Assembly (NCBI RefSeq): GCF_024166365.1
Contig: NC_064844.1
Coordinates: 310,001 to 374,000, forward strand
Source: Elephas maximus indicus
Lineage: Eukaryota; Chordata; Mammalia; Proboscidea; Elephantidae
Reading direction: 5' to 3'
DNA: 64,000 nt
Positions 1 through 10,655 of the stretch are shown piece by piece. Positions within the stretch are counted from its first letter, which is position 1. Each line of letters starts with the position of its first letter. Below the pieces are notes generated by a model, which searched no databases, was not told the origin of the DNA, and saw only the letters and a program-made list of their open reading frames with translations. The position numbers and the translations under genes were made by a program.

Positions 1-797
1 ATTAAATGACGCAGGAAGCACCAAAAGAAGATGGAAGAAATACACAGGGTCACTGTACCAAAAAGAATTGGTTGACATTCTTCCACTTCAAGAGGTGGCA
101 TATGATTAATAACCGACAGTACTGAAGGAAGAGGTCCAAGCTGCACTGAAGGCATTGGTGAAAAACAAGGCTTCAGGAATTAATGCCATATCAATTGAGG
201 TATTTCAATAAATGGATGCAGCACTCCAAGTGCTCACTAGCCTATATCAAGAAATTTGGAAGAGTGCTTCCTGGCCAACTGACTGGAAGAGTCCATATTT
301 ATGCCTCTTTCCAAACAAAGGTGATCCAACCAAATTCCAAATTATTGAATATCATTAATATCACATGCAAGTGAAATTTTGCTGAAGATCATTCAAAAGT
401 GGTTGCAGCAGTATATCGACAGAGAACTGCCAGAAATTCAAGCTGGATTCAGAAGAGAACCTGGAATGAGGGATATCATTGCTAGTATCAGATGGATCCT
501 GGCTCAAAGCAGAGAATACCAGAAAGATGTTTACTTGTGTTGTTTTTTTTTTGACTATGCAAAGGTACAACTGTGTGTATCATAACAAATCATGGATAAC
601 ACTGCAAAGAATGGGAATTCCAGAACACTTAATTGTGCTTAGGAGGAACCCGGACATAGATCAAGAGACAGCCGTTTGAACAGAACAAGGGGATACTGGG
701 TGTTTTAAAGTCAGGAAAGGTGTACCTCAGGAGTGTATCCTTTCACCATACTTATTCAATCTGTATGTTGAACAAATAATTCGAGAAGCTAGATAAT
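1..797 (+). mobile_element. RTE/BovB-type LINE fragment, clipped by window start
   Basis: Decayed reverse-transcriptase part of an RTE-clade LINE. It is collinear with the better copy at 52600-53350: the same run from 'gaagatggaagaaatacaca' through the segment encoding an EVQAALKAL-like motif to one encoding CILSPYLFNLYVEQII. It stops near 797, before the YADD active site, so it lacks the 3' half; its 5' part lies outside the window. Frames are broken by stops and indels, and short open frames at 183-374 and 379-585 are remnants. Not functional. Confidence 0.85.
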
Positions 798-822
798 GAA
801 TGAAAAATTCTGTATGTGAATA

Positions 823-984
823 AACCAACCAAACCTGTTGCTGTAGAGTTCATTCCCATTCACAGCAACTCTGTAGGACAGAGGAGAACGGCCCCACAGG
901 GTTTCCGAGGAGCAGCTGTTGGATTCAAACTGCTGACTTTTGGGTTAGCAGCTGTAGCTCTTACCCACTGTGCCACCAAGGCTC
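823..984 (-). mobile_element. AfroSINE (tRNA-derived SINE), antisense
   Basis: Shows the standard antisense order: an A-rich start with CCAAACC, a GAGTTCATTCC-like tail region, 'ggacagaggagaacggcccc', 'gggtttccgaggagcagctg', then the tRNA-like head ending 'ccactgtgccaccaaggctc'. It is flanked by a target-site duplication of about 13 bp (CTGTATRTGAATA at 810-822 and 985-997), so the insertion is complete and followed the RTE fragment. Confidence 0.9.
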
Positions 985-1134
985 CTGTATATGAATATTT
1001 GCATTTTTTTTTTTTAGAATCCTTTTTTTTTTTTTTTTTGAGGAATCACACCTTTCACTGGATTCTTGAAGACAAAGTGTCACCCAAAAGTTAAGAACTA
1101 CTAAAAGGATGTTTTGAAGTTATATCTGCACATA
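985..1134. other. Spacer with two poly-T tracts
   Basis: Short spacer between two SINEs holding T-runs near 1006-1015 and 1023-1039. No gene signal. Confidence 0.6.
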
Positions 1135-1289
1135 AACCCATTGCCGTCGAGTTGATTCCAACTCATAATGACCCTATACGACAGGGTACAACTGCCCCAC
1201 AGAGTTTTCAAGGAGTGCCTGGTGGATTCGAACTGCCAACCTTTTGGTTAGCAACTGTAGCACTTGACCACTATGCCACCAGGGTTTCC
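1135..1289 (-). mobile_element. AfroSINE, antisense
   Basis: Typical copy: 'acccattgccgtcgagttga' at the start, 'aactgccccacagagttttc' in the middle, and a tRNA-like head ending in 'ccaccagggtttcc'. Target-site duplication ATATSTGCACATA at 1122-1134 and 1290-1302. Confidence 0.92.
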
Positions 1290-1291
1290 AT

Positions 1292-2085
1292 ATGTGCACA
1301 TATATAACTGTATATATATATACAAACTAAAAATACGAGGGACATAAAATAAGTGCCCAAAACAGACAAATATGGGATTTTAGTATGTCATATAGGTGGC
1401 ATTTCAAATTGATAATGTCAAGACTATTTTAATAAGTGGTATTAGGGCAACTGGCTAGTCATATGGAAAAAAATAAAGCTGGTTCCCTATATCACTCCTT
1501 CCACCAAAATAAATTCAAAATTGTTTAAATCATTTAGACCAAAAAAAAAAGGGGGGGGGGACAAGACCCACACCCACCCATTGCTGTTGAGTCAATTCCG
1601 ACTCATAGCAACCAGAAACCATAAACGCACCAGAAGGAAGCACGAAAGAATTAAAACAAAACAACAACAACAAAAAACTTGGAATAGAAAAGGCCTTTCT
1701 AAGAATGACATGAATCTTAAAAATCATTAAGAAATTAAAAAAAAAAAAACAATTAAAAATATAAAACTTCTGAATAGAAAAAACCAACAGAAATAAAGTA
1801 AAATGACAGTAAGTGCGAAAGAATAATTGTAACATATAGGATAAGAGCTCACATGCCTTAATACATAGGGAGGTTTTACAAATCAATAAAACATTAACAA
1901 TCCAATAGAAAAATAGGAAAGAGTAAGAAACAGCAGTTCTTAGGAAAAAAAAAAAAAAGCACATAAATGGCCAATAAATACATGAAAAGATACTCAACTT
2001 CACTAAGAAAAGCAAATTAACATATGATATCATTGTTCACCTATAAGATTTGCAAAATTTAAAAGATTAATAATAACTAGTATAG
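1292..2085. other. A-rich sequence with one short SINE scrap, otherwise unassigned
   Basis: Contains a short TA run (1308-1324), an A10 G10 junction at about 1541-1560, and a short antisense AfroSINE fragment at 1573-1612 ('cccattgctgttgagtcaat'). The rest is A-rich with homopolymers. The 167-residue open frame on the minus strand here is F/L-rich and low-complexity, which is what A-rich DNA gives by chance. Confidence 0.55.
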
Positions 2086-2087
2086 GT

Positions 2088-2268
2088 GACGGAACCCTGG
2101 TGGTGCAGTGGTTAAGAACTCAGCTGCTAACCTAAAGTTCGGCAGTTCAAATCCACCAGCCGCTCCTTGGAAACCCTATGGGGCGGTTCTACTCTGTCCT
2201 ATAGGGTTGCTCTGAGTTGGAATCGACTCAATGGCAATGGGTTTGGGTTTTTTTTGTTGTTGTTGTTA
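2088..2268 (+). mobile_element. AfroSINE, sense
   Basis: Full-length-looking copy. The tRNA-like head begins 'ggaaccctggtggtgcagtg', followed by 'ggcagttcaaatccaccagc' (B-box-like), 'ctccttggaaaccctatggg', and the LINE-like tail 'gagttggaatcgactcaatg', ending in GGGTTTGGG and a T/TTG-rich tract. Confidence 0.93.
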
Positions 2269-2520
2269 TCCTTAAACCCAGCAATTCCAAGTCCAGGAAT
2301 TTACCTTTTAGACCTACTTGCACAAATGTAAAAAGATGTATGTACGTGGATGTCCACTGCAGCGTAGCAAAAACCTAAACATCAGTAATGGTTTAATAAG
2401 TATATTAAGGTTCATCTACACAGTGGGATCCTCTGCAGTCAACTGGAAGGAGAATACATCACCACACACTGACTTCATAAGCTGTTCCTTACACATTCTG
2501 TAAAACGTGCCTAGCAGTGG

Positions 2521-2775
2521 AATTGTGCGCCACCAGTATATGCCAACGTGCCCACATGAGCCCCTGTGTGTGTGCGTACACACGTGTATATGCCGACGTG
2601 CCCACGAGTCCATGTGTATGGGTGTACACACACGTATATGCCTACTGCCCACAAGCGTGTATGTGCGTACGCATGTGCCTACTGCCCACGTGAGTGTATG
2701 TTTGTGTACATACACATATATGCCTACTGCCCACATGAGCGTGTGTGTGCATACATACACATATATAAATACATG
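2521..2775. repeat. Irregular GT/CA-rich tandem repeat, about 5 units of 37-50 bp
   Basis: The landmark TGCCxACxTGCCCAC recurs at 2541, 2591, 2639, 2676 and 2721. Units are separated by alternating purine-pyrimidine stretches (GTGTGTGT, TACACACA). Unit length varies, so it is part minisatellite and part decayed microsatellite. It is open in several frames on both strands only because it is low-complexity; none of these looks like a gene. Confidence 0.8.
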
Positions 2776-2906
2776 TATTTGTCTTCCTAGGAAGTGTATG
2801 GAAGGAAACACACCAACTACTGACAGCAACTGCTTCTGAGAAGAGAGTTTTTTTTAAGAGCAGAAGGCATGGGAGACTTACTTTTTGCTCCATAAATTCT
2901 GGACTC

Positions 2907-5575
2907 TTTTTTTTTTTTTTAAATAACTTTTATTGTGCTTTAAATGAAAGTTTACAAATCAAGTCAGTCTCTCATACAAAAATTTATACACACCTTGCTA
3001 TACACTCCTAATTGCTCTCCCTTTAATAAGACAGCACACTCCCTCCCTCCACTCTCTCTCCTCGTGTCCATTCGGGTAGCTTCTGGCCCCCTCTGCCCTC
3101 TCATCTTCCCTCCAGACAGGGGATGCCAACACAGTCGTATGTGTCCACTTGATCCAAGACGCCTGTTTTCACCAGTAACATTTTCCATCCCATATTCCAG
3201 TCCAATCCTTGTCTGAAGAGTTGGCCCTGAGAATGGTTCCTGTCTTGGGCTAACAGAAGGTCTGGGGACCATGACCTCTGGGGTCCTTCTAGTCCCAGTC
3301 TGACCATTAAGTCTGGTCTTTTTACAAGAATTTGGGGTCTGCATCCCACTGCTCTCCTGCCCCCTCAGGGGTTCTCTGTTGTGTTCCCTGTCAGGGCAGT
3401 CATCAGTTGTGGTCGGGCACCATTTAGTTCTCCTGGTCTCAGGCTGATATAGTCTCTCCTTTATGTGGACCTTTCTGTCTCTTAGGCTCATAGTTACCTT
3501 GTGTCTTTGGTGTTCTTCACTCTTCCTTGCTCCAGATGGGTTGAGACCAATTGATGCATCTTAGACGGACGCTTGCTAGCGTTTAAGACTGCCAGGTGCC
3601 ACTCTCCAAAATGGGATGCAGAATGTTTTCTTGATAGATTTTATTCTGCCAACTGACTTAGATGTCCCCTGAAGGTATGGTCCCCAAACCCCTGCCCCTG
3701 CCTAACAGGCCTTCTGAAGTGTTCAGTTTATTCAGGAAACTTCTTTGCTTCTGGTTTAGTCCAGTTGTGCTGACCTCTCCTGTATGGTGCGTTGTCTTTC
3801 CCTTCACCTAAAATAAAACTTTTCTACTATCTAATTAGTGAAAACACCTCTCTCTCCTTCCCTCCCTCCCCCCTCTCATAACCATCAAAGGATATTTTCT
3901 TCTCTGTTTAAACTATTTCTCCAGTTCTTATAATAGTGGTCTTATGCAATATTTGTCCTTTTGCAACTGACTAATTTCACTCAGCATGTCTTCCAGATTT
4001 CTCCATGTTATGTAATGCTTCATGGATTCATTATTGTTCTTTATCAATGCATAGTATACCATTGTATGAATATACCATAATTTATTTATCCATTCATCCG
4101 CTGATGGGCACCTTGGTTGCTTTCATCTTTTTGGTATTGTAAACAGTGCTGCAATGAACATGGGTGTGCATACATCCGTTCGTGTAAAGGCTCTTATTTC
4201 TCTAGGCTATATCCCAAGGAGTGGGACTGCTGGATCACATGGTAGTTCTATTTCTAGTCTTTTAAGGAAGTGCCAAATCCATTTCCAAAGTGGTCGTACC
4301 ATTTTACATTCCCACCAGCAGTGTATAAGTGTTCCAGTCTCTCCACAACCCCTCCAACATTTACTATTTTGTGTTTTGGGGATTAATGCCAGCCTTGTTG
4401 GAGTGAGATGGAGTGTCATTGTAGTTTTGCTTTGCATTTCTCTAATGGCTAATGATCGTGAGGATTTCCTCATGTATTTGTTAGCAGCCTGAATGTCTTC
4501 TTTAGTGAAGTGCCTGTTCATATTCTTTGCCCATTTTTTAATTGGGTTATTTGTCTTTTTGTTGTTGAGTTTTTGCAGTGTCATGTAGATTTTAGAGATC
4601 AGGCACTGATTGGAAATGTCATAGCTAAAAACTTTTTCCCAGTCTGTAGGTAGTCTTTTTACTTTTTTGGTGAAGTCTCTGGATGAGTGTAGGTGTTTGA
4701 TTTTTAGGAGCTCCCAGTCATTTGGGCTCTCTTCTGCATTGTTAGTAATGTTTTGTGTACTGTTTGTGCCATGTATTAGGGCTCCTACCATTGTCCCTAT
4801 TTTTTCTTCTGTGATCTTTATCGTTTTAGATTTTATATTTCTTTGATCCATTTTGAGTTTGTTTTTGTGCATGGTGTGAGGCATGGGTCTTGTTTCATAT
4901 TTTTGCAGATGGATATCCAGTTATGCCAGCACCGTTTGTTAAAAAGGCTGTCTTTCCCCATTTAACTGACTTTGGGGCCTTTGTCAAATATCAACTGCTC
5001 ATATGTGGACGAATTTATACCTGGATCCTCAATTCTGTTCCATTGGTCTATGTATCTCTTGTTGTACCAGTACCAGGCTGTTTTGACTACTGTGGTGGTA
5101 TAATAGGTTCTTAAATCAGGTAGAGTGAGGCCCCTCACTGTGTTCTTCTTTTTCAGTAATGCTTTACTGATCTGGGGTCTCTTGTCCTTCCATATGAAGT
5201 TGGTGATTTGTTTCGCCATCTCATTGAAAAATGTCATCGGAATTTGGATCGGAATTGCATTGTATCTATAGATCGTTTTTGGTAGAATAGATATTTTTAC
5301 AATGTTGAGTCTTCTTATCCATGAGCAAGGTATGTTTTTCCACTTACACAGGTCTCTTTGGTTTCTTGCAGTACTGTCTTGTCGTTTTCTTTGTATAGGT
5401 CTTTTACATCTCTGGTAAGATTTATTCCTAAGTATTTTATCTTCTTGGGGGCTACTGTAAATGGTATTGATTTGTTGATTTCCTCCTCGATGTTCTTTTT
5501 GGTGTAGAGGAATCCAACTGATTTTTGTATGATTATCTTGTATCCTGATACTCTGCTGAACTCTTCTATTAGTCA
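2907..5575 (-). mobile_element. L1 LINE, 5'-truncated, antisense
   Basis: On the plus strand it starts with a T-run (2907-2920, the poly-A tail) and the antisense 3' UTR ('tttattgtgctttaaatgaa'). It then shows ORF2 remains on the minus strand. The 4962-5576 frame holds the conserved C-terminal block with [24 protein letters not shown] and [10 protein letters not shown], then TAWYWY and IDQWNRIED. The 4207-4884 frame holds the cysteine-rich end [19 protein letters not shown] followed by FDPAIPLLGI-like residues. ORF1, the endonuclease and the reverse-transcriptase core are missing. A 9-bp ATAAATTCT at 2892 and 5610 may be the target-site duplication, leaving about 30 bp unexplained at the 5' end. 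Dead copy. Confidence 0.93.
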
Positions 5576-7436
5576 ATTCTGAACTGATTTAAAAAATTAA
5601 TAATTATTAATAAATTCTAATGAGCTGGTGTTCCAGCTAGGATAAGATAATCCTAGCTACTAACAGGTTGGATACCATGGACAACCAGGATGCTCTGTGT
5701 GGCAGCAGACTCACCCGTCTTACCCGATGCACCCAGAGATGGGTGGCATCTAGTGGACCATGAGGCCAAGGCCATTCCAAATGGTACTGGCTCTATAAAG
5801 AACACCACCAGCTACAGGCACAAAGATAGGTCCAACATGGATACAGGATCCAAGTGGCATTGGGCGTCACAGCCCCCAAGGTCACATCTGCACACAAAAA
5901 GCACAGCTGTAGGAACTGCCATCACCTGACACAATGGACAAGGACATAAGACGTCTTTCACAAACACACACTATTCTTCTAAAGGGTCTTGAAGGTAGAC
6001 CATAAAGATGGAAGACAGTGGTCCTATGAGCTCTTCGTGAGGATAGCCTTGTACATGTCCCCTGCCCAGTCTGTCCAGATGTTTTTCCTCATTTTTGATA
6101 AGATGATAAAACAGCTTCTACCAAAGCCTCCCAACCAGTCATTCTGAGATCAATGCCAAATCTTACCATGGTTCTAAAAATAGCTAGAATAGTCAATCAC
6201 ATAAAATCTCCAAATTTTATTTTTACCTCTTTAATATAAAAACGGTATAATAGCAGCATTAAAGGAAAGATTTTAACGATTTTCATTTTTCAGACCAAAT
6301 TACTTTTCAGCGAGTAGTTTAATCTCTCATTTCCCCTGAGCCAGCAAGTCCGTGTTTTCCCTTATTCCTCCCTTTCACCATCTGCATCCTGTGTGGGAGA
6401 GGATCAACAGAACTTGAAATCCTAACACAAGCAGGAAACAGAAAACTACCCCAAAGCAGGTAAAAGACAATAAAAGGCCTAATTAGAATCCTGGGTGACT
6501 ATAAATGACGTAACTACCCATATTTTACAATCTGCCCGTGCACAGGTTTAGAATTTTATTCTGACAACAGCTGTGGCAAACTTACAAGTTATGTCAGCGC
6601 ACACCATGTATCTGACAGGAAGCAGGCCCAGGCAGACTCCTCTGTGACAAAGGCTAGCTCAGGGCTGCGTACAGCTGCGATGCTATGAGAGGCGATGGTC
6701 ATCTTATAAAGGGGGAGCTGACTGCACTGAGATAAAAATGGCTGTTTCTGAAACTCTGAGGTAGAAAGTTGTGTATTTATAAGTAGAGTTAATCTCAAGC
6801 TAATTATGTTCTATTTGGGCTTTCCTGTCTGCTGGCCAAATTAAACCATCTCAAATATTTAAAAACGTTGGCTGAAAAGTTAGAGAGCTAAGAATTATAA
6901 AGTGGCAACTGTCACACAGAGGACCACCCCCTCCACCGTCCTGTTCTTTTAAAAAGGAAACTATCCAAATCATTTTCTCGACTGGCTCTAGTAGGCCTCC
7001 TCTTATCCCCTCACCCCTTTCACTGGTCTAGATATTGTGTGCTACAAAAAAAAAAAAACAACTAACATCTGCTTAACATTTATTTTCTTTTAATCTCTAT
7101 TTATATTTTGTTTTCCAAATTTTCACCCAGATCTTAAAAAAAAAAGAACTTTCAATAACTAATGGTTTGACATGATGTCAGCTATTTCAGATTTCAGATG
7201 CTCAGTGTCATTCTTTGCTTTTCACTGCCTCCTTGCCTTTGTGGGAGAGAAAATAAGTTAAACTACATCTTAAAATGTAATTCTTTCTGAATCATCATTA
7301 AAGCAACACTGAGAGAAGAGAGGTTATGTAATGGAAGGAAGCAGCTGTAATGGTGGAATTTAGGTTCAAGCTGATAAAGCTGGTAAGAGCCAGAGCTTCC
7401 AAGGATGGTCCCGAAAACTAGGCCAAGGCCTTTGCT
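5576..7436. other. Intergenic DNA without recognised gene or repeat
   Basis: Lies 3' of COMMD1. The part from 5640 to 6180 looks less repeat-like and has a 79-codon open frame (5690-5929) whose product I do not recognise; neighbouring frames carry scattered stops. It could be a decayed retrocopy or an old transposon. The stretch from 6200 to 7400 is AT-rich single-copy-looking DNA with A-runs at 7026 and 7138. No promoter, splice or RNA-gene signal is convincing. Confidence 0.4.
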
Positions 7437-7445
7437 CCCTCCCTA

Positions 7446-7606
7446 TCAACCTACCCTTGCTGTTCAGTTGATTCCAAATCATAGTAACCCTACAGGACAG
7501 AGTAGAACCGCCCCACAGGGTTTCCCAGGAGTGGCTGCTGGATTTAACCTGCCGCCCTTTCGGTCAGCAGCTGAGCTCTTAACCACTGTGTCACCAGGGC
7601 TCCTCA
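7446..7606 (-). mobile_element. AfroSINE, antisense
   Basis: Recognisable by 'ccttgctgttcagttgattc', 'gaaccgccccacagggtttc' and the head 'aaccactgtgtcaccagggc'. The terminal GGGCTCCT is repeated once (7597-7620), a small local duplication. Confidence 0.88.
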
Positions 7607-7612
7607 CCGGGG

Positions 7613-8414
7613 CTCCTCCTTACCGACATGAAATTACAGAAATCTGAAACTGTCTTTCTGACTTATTCTCAAGGTAGCTTTCGTTTTAGCTGGACTGTTT
7701 CTAAACAGACTGAAGTACAGAATGCTTATTGTTCAACCAAGGACAATTTCTACAAGGCCTGATTCAGGCTGAGGATTATTTTTATTTTGCCCCACATTTC
7801 TTGAACTCAAAGTGGTTTTAACCTAGGTCACAGAGGTAGAAAACCTAGTGGACTCTGCTAGGTCCCTTAAGCCAGCTTTCTCCTTCTTTGGTCCTTTCTC
7901 CCACAGGCTGTTAGGGGGTGACACCACTCTTCTCACCAGGGAAGGTCCTGGTAGGTGCTTCTTGAAAAATTTACAAAAGTAACCTAGTACCAGAAAATAT
8001 GATAATATCCTATACCATACTTTCTTAGAGGGAATATAAACTGATTCACCTTTCCTGGAAAGTAATTTGGCAACGTTTACCAAAGTCTTAAAAACGTATG
8101 CACTTCACTTACAGGGATTTATTCCAGAGAAGTCCACTCATCTCCCAGTTCTAACCTTTTTTCTGTTATCTCTGTATGTTAGGTTTATGGACCATTTAAC
8201 TGTTCTTGTGTTTCTGTATTTTACAATAGACTATAATAAACATATACTCCTTTTCTAATAAAAAATGACCAGTAAATATCAATCACATACAAACATACCC
8301 TGTCCAAAACCTGCGTTCAGAACTGTTTAGTGTTCAGTGCAGGGACTACCGTCAACAACTGGTTTCTTTATACTGGAAACTCAATAGAAATTAAAAGTAG
8401 TTTTTACAACCACC
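7613..8414. other. Unassigned intergenic sequence
   Basis: No coding or repeat signature that I can name. Short open frames on both strands show no family resemblance. Confidence 0.5.
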
Positions 8415-8425
8415 TAGAGTTTGGG

Positions 8426-8594
8426 GAAACCCTGGTGGCATAGTTATTAAGAGCTACGGGCTGCTAACCAAAAGGTCGGCAGTTTGAAGCCACCAGCTGT
8501 TCCCTGGAAACTATGGGGCAGTTCTACTCTATTCATAGGGTCGCTATGAGTTGCAATCGACTCAACGGCAATGGGTTTGGTTTGGTTTTGGGTT
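8426..8594 (+). mobile_element. AfroSINE, sense
   Basis: Head 'aaccctggtggcatagttat', B-box-like 'ggtcggcagtttgaagccac', tail 'gagttgcaatcgactcaacg' and GGGTTTGGTTTGG. Perfect 11-bp target-site duplication TAGAGTTTGGG at 8415-8425 and 8595-8605. Confidence 0.94.
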
Positions 8595-8765
8595 TAGAGT
8601 TTGGGATGTAATAAAAATAAAATGCTGGCAAAAGCCCACATCTACTTTTGCAGCTATTACTTTCATAGGATGGCCTAAACAGAGCTTCAAACGACAAAGA
8701 TTTCATCTCGTGACCCATGGGTGTTCCTTCATGCTTTCACAGGTTTTCATGGGATGTGCGAGTCC

Positions 8766-8926
8766 ATGGAGCTCTGGTGGCACAGTGGTTAAGTACTCCA
8801 CTGCTAACCAAAAGGTGGGCAGTTCGAATCCACCAGGCACTTCTTGGAAATCCTATGGGGCCACTCTACTCTGTCCTGTGGGTCACTATGAGTGAGAATC
8901 GACTCCACAACAACAGGTTTTTGTTG
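8766..8926 (+). mobile_element. AfroSINE, sense
   Basis: Head 'gagctctggtggcacagtgg', 'gggcagttcgaatccaccag', tail 'gtgagaatcgactccacaac'. Probable target-site duplication ATGTG(C)GAGTC(C/A)A near 8754-8766 and 8929-8940. Confidence 0.92.
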
Positions 8927-8929
8927 TTT

Positions 8930-9950
8930 ATGTGAGTCAATACTAATGTGGTAGCTAGAGTTCTCCCAAGGACACCTGGAATCCTATTATCTGATGAGAT
9001 ATTCTTTTCCTCCATTTTACTGGGAAGGGAAAGCAAGTTTTAACAGTTTTTTGGTCAAACCACATGCCTTTTCTGAATCTGTTCACAGTACTGTTTCAAG
9101 CTGTTTTCTGGAGGGCCCACAGGGGCTACATTTAAAACCTTCTGGTCATTGTTTGCTAACTGTTGGGATGGTTTTAATCTGGGAGGAAGCCAGGATTTGG
9201 AAAAGTTCCTAAAATGTCTCCAGACTGACTTGGGAGAAACTGCTTCACAGAAGTGGCTGTGTTCCTGCCCCGGGATAAACATATTAGAACAGACACATGC
9301 TGTAACTGCAGACCAGGAGAATCACATTTTTTAAACACATTACATTACATCCCAAAGGCAACCAGGTTTCTAACTGTTATCAGTATCAACGAAAAAACCT
9401 GCTCAGCAGGACCACAGCCTCAATATATTAATTTACAACCTCTGCCTCTTGGAATACTCTTGGTGTTTGTTTTAACTTTTCTACTAGAACCTAGTTTTCA
9501 TTACACTAGATTTCTTGAGGAAATTTTCTTGATGAGGTTTTATTTGATGACTCAGGTAAAATTTTCTGAGGTAAAAGAACCACATCACCTCAGAAGACAT
9601 TTCCAACCCCCGCCACGATTTTGACTTGAGGCATGTGAAGGAGGCCCTTTATGAGGCTTGGGGCCATTTCAGTTGTAGGTTCCAGGAAAGCCTGAGTCTC
9701 TCAGTAGCTGATATCAATCAGACACCCCCTCTTCCCAAGTCAGAACTATTTCAAATGCCTGAGTCAGTTCCAGGAGCATCTCAGGTTTCACGAGGCTCAG
9801 TAAACCTTGTCTAGGTTAGGCAGACTCTTCTAGGCCTCATCTCAGGACACATGGCTAAAACGGTTTCTTCCTTTTCTAATTCTTACATGATTTATCATGT
9901 ATACATTCCTAAAATTCCACCCAGGAATAGATCACCACAGCAAGGGTTTC
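8930..9950. other. Unassigned sequence downstream of COMMD1
   Basis: A 123-codon open frame (9253-9624, plus strand) and several shorter ones occur, but none resembles a known family or shows conserved composition. No recognised repeat. Confidence 0.45.
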
Positions 9951-9951
9951 C

Positions 9952-10165
9952 GAAGTTGTGGTTCTGAACCCATCGCACCAGAGCCATCTGAGTTGTTTGT
10001 TAAAAGAACAAATTCCTGGACCCTACCCCAGTCCTGTTGAACCGAAGTCTCTGGGACAGAGCTCTAAGAGTCTGCTTTTTAAAAATTTTTAAAGCTTTTA
10101 CAAGTGCCCCTGGTGATTCTTACGCATGGTGAAGTATGAAAACCCCTGCACTGGCCCAACTGTTA
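9952..10165 (+). mobile_element. MER5-like non-autonomous hAT element
   Basis: Matches the general pattern of MER5-type elements: 'gtggttctgaaccc' near the start, a CATCTGAGTTGTTTGTTAAA-like segment, 'cctggaccctaccccagtc', GTCTCTGGGACAG, 'caagtgcccctggtgattct', and an end resembling TGAAAACCCCTGCACTGG, the degraded inverted terminus. Non-coding, old and mammal-wide. It sits just beyond the inferred COMMD1 poly(A) site. Confidence 0.75.
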
Positions 10166-10232
10166 AGAGTAAACGAAAGGGAAAGAGAAAGAAACCCCAG
10201 CAAGCAGAGGCAGGAGGATTTGAATCTGAGGA

Positions 10233-10238
10233 TTTAAT
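10233..10238 (-). terminator. COMMD1: Candidate poly(A) signal (ATTAAA) of COMMD1
   Basis: The plus strand reads TTTAAT, which is ATTAAA on the coding strand, about 91 nt after the stop codon. ATTAAA is the commonest natural variant of AATAAA. Human COMMD1 has, as I recall, a short 3' UTR, which fits. Cleavage would fall around 10210-10220. No canonical AATAAA is closer to the stop. Confidence 0.55.
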
Positions 10239-10328
10239 ACCAAGGGTGAAACAAGGTTAAAAAGGTCAGTGGGGAGGAATTATGGACACCTTTGCTTCAA
10301 CTCCAACTCCTTCGTATGCCAGTTTCAG
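10239..10328 (-). other. COMMD1: Inferred COMMD1 3' UTR
   Basis: Sequence between the stop codon (10329-10331) and the candidate ATTAAA. It holds no recognisable repeat although repeats flank it. The extent is inferred from the poly(A) signal only. Confidence 0.5.
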
Positions 10329-10436
10329 TTAGGCCGGCTGCATCAGTGCGCTGATACTTTCTTCTACTTCTGAGAGCTTCTTCAGGATTTGGTTCACCTT
10401 GACCTCATCAAATTCCAAACAGAGAAATTCAGATTC
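10329..10436 (-). CDS. COMMD1: COMMD1 terminal coding exon (C-terminal 35 residues of the COMM domain)
   Basis: Read on the minus strand, 108 nt encode 35 residues plus TAA, beginning ESEFLCLEFDEVKVNQ and ending VEESISALMQPA. From memory this closely matches the end of human COMMD1 (MURR1), which follows KYGQ and finishes ...TLSEVEESISTLISQPN. The differences are T>K after QILK, T>A, and a tail one residue shorter. The upstream boundary is a good acceptor (TTTTATGTTTTCCAG), so this is an exon of an intron-containing gene and not a retrocopy. COMMD1 is a scaffold of the Commander/CCC complex; it is linked to endosomal recycling, copper handling with ATP7B, and ubiquitin-dependent turnover of NF-kB RelA. 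This exon supplies the last strand and amphipathic C-terminal helix of the COMM domain, the part used for COMMD-COMMD pairing. Earlier exons lie beyond 64000. Confidence 0.93.
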   Translation of the reverse strand, partial: ESEFLCLEFDEVKVNQILKKLSEVEESISALMQPA

Positions 10437-10455
10437 CTGGAAAACATAAAAGGAT
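10437..10455 (-). promoter_or_regulatory. COMMD1: 3' splice acceptor of the last COMMD1 intron
   Basis: On the coding strand the sequence is a pyrimidine-biased stretch ending TTTTATGTTTTCCAG immediately before GAATCTGAA. AG occupies the two bases before the exon and the frame matches COMMD1. It decides the exon start at 10436. Confidence 0.85.
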
Positions 10456-10655
10456 GTTTGAGAGGGGACCCTGAGACAGCGAAGTCTCTGCATCTAGCAT
10501 GACCTAGTTCCAAAGGTCTAGGGCCCCTGCTCAGCAAGCCTGGCTCAGAGCTCAACTCCTCAAATGCATCCTTGTTATTTCACCCAACGAAGCAGCTCCA
10601 TAGCAATGCCTGAAACGAAACCACTTTCCTGAAGATGTTTCATCAACAGTGAAGA

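Noticed and set aside
1530-2033. 167-codon minus-strand open frame rich in F, L and C
   Set aside because: Low-complexity translation of A-rich DNA with several homopolymers; it includes a SINE scrap. No family resemblance.
2416-2893. Overlapping long open frames on both strands with HTHTHV-like repeats
   Set aside because: Produced by the GT/CA-rich tandem repeat; open in nearly every frame, so not evidence of coding.
2964-3491. 175-codon minus-strand frame
   Set aside because: Lies in the L1 3' UTR, which is non-coding in this family; similar frames appear in the L1 copies at 19.1 and 29.4 kb.
8766-8926. tRNA gene
   Set aside because: A- and B-box-like motifs belong to the SINE head; no cloverleaf is intact and the element continues into a LINE-like tail.
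10329-10436. COMMD1 processed pseudogene
   Set aside because: The homology starts exactly at a good splice acceptor and no upstream COMMD1 coding sequence is attached, as expected for a genuine exon.
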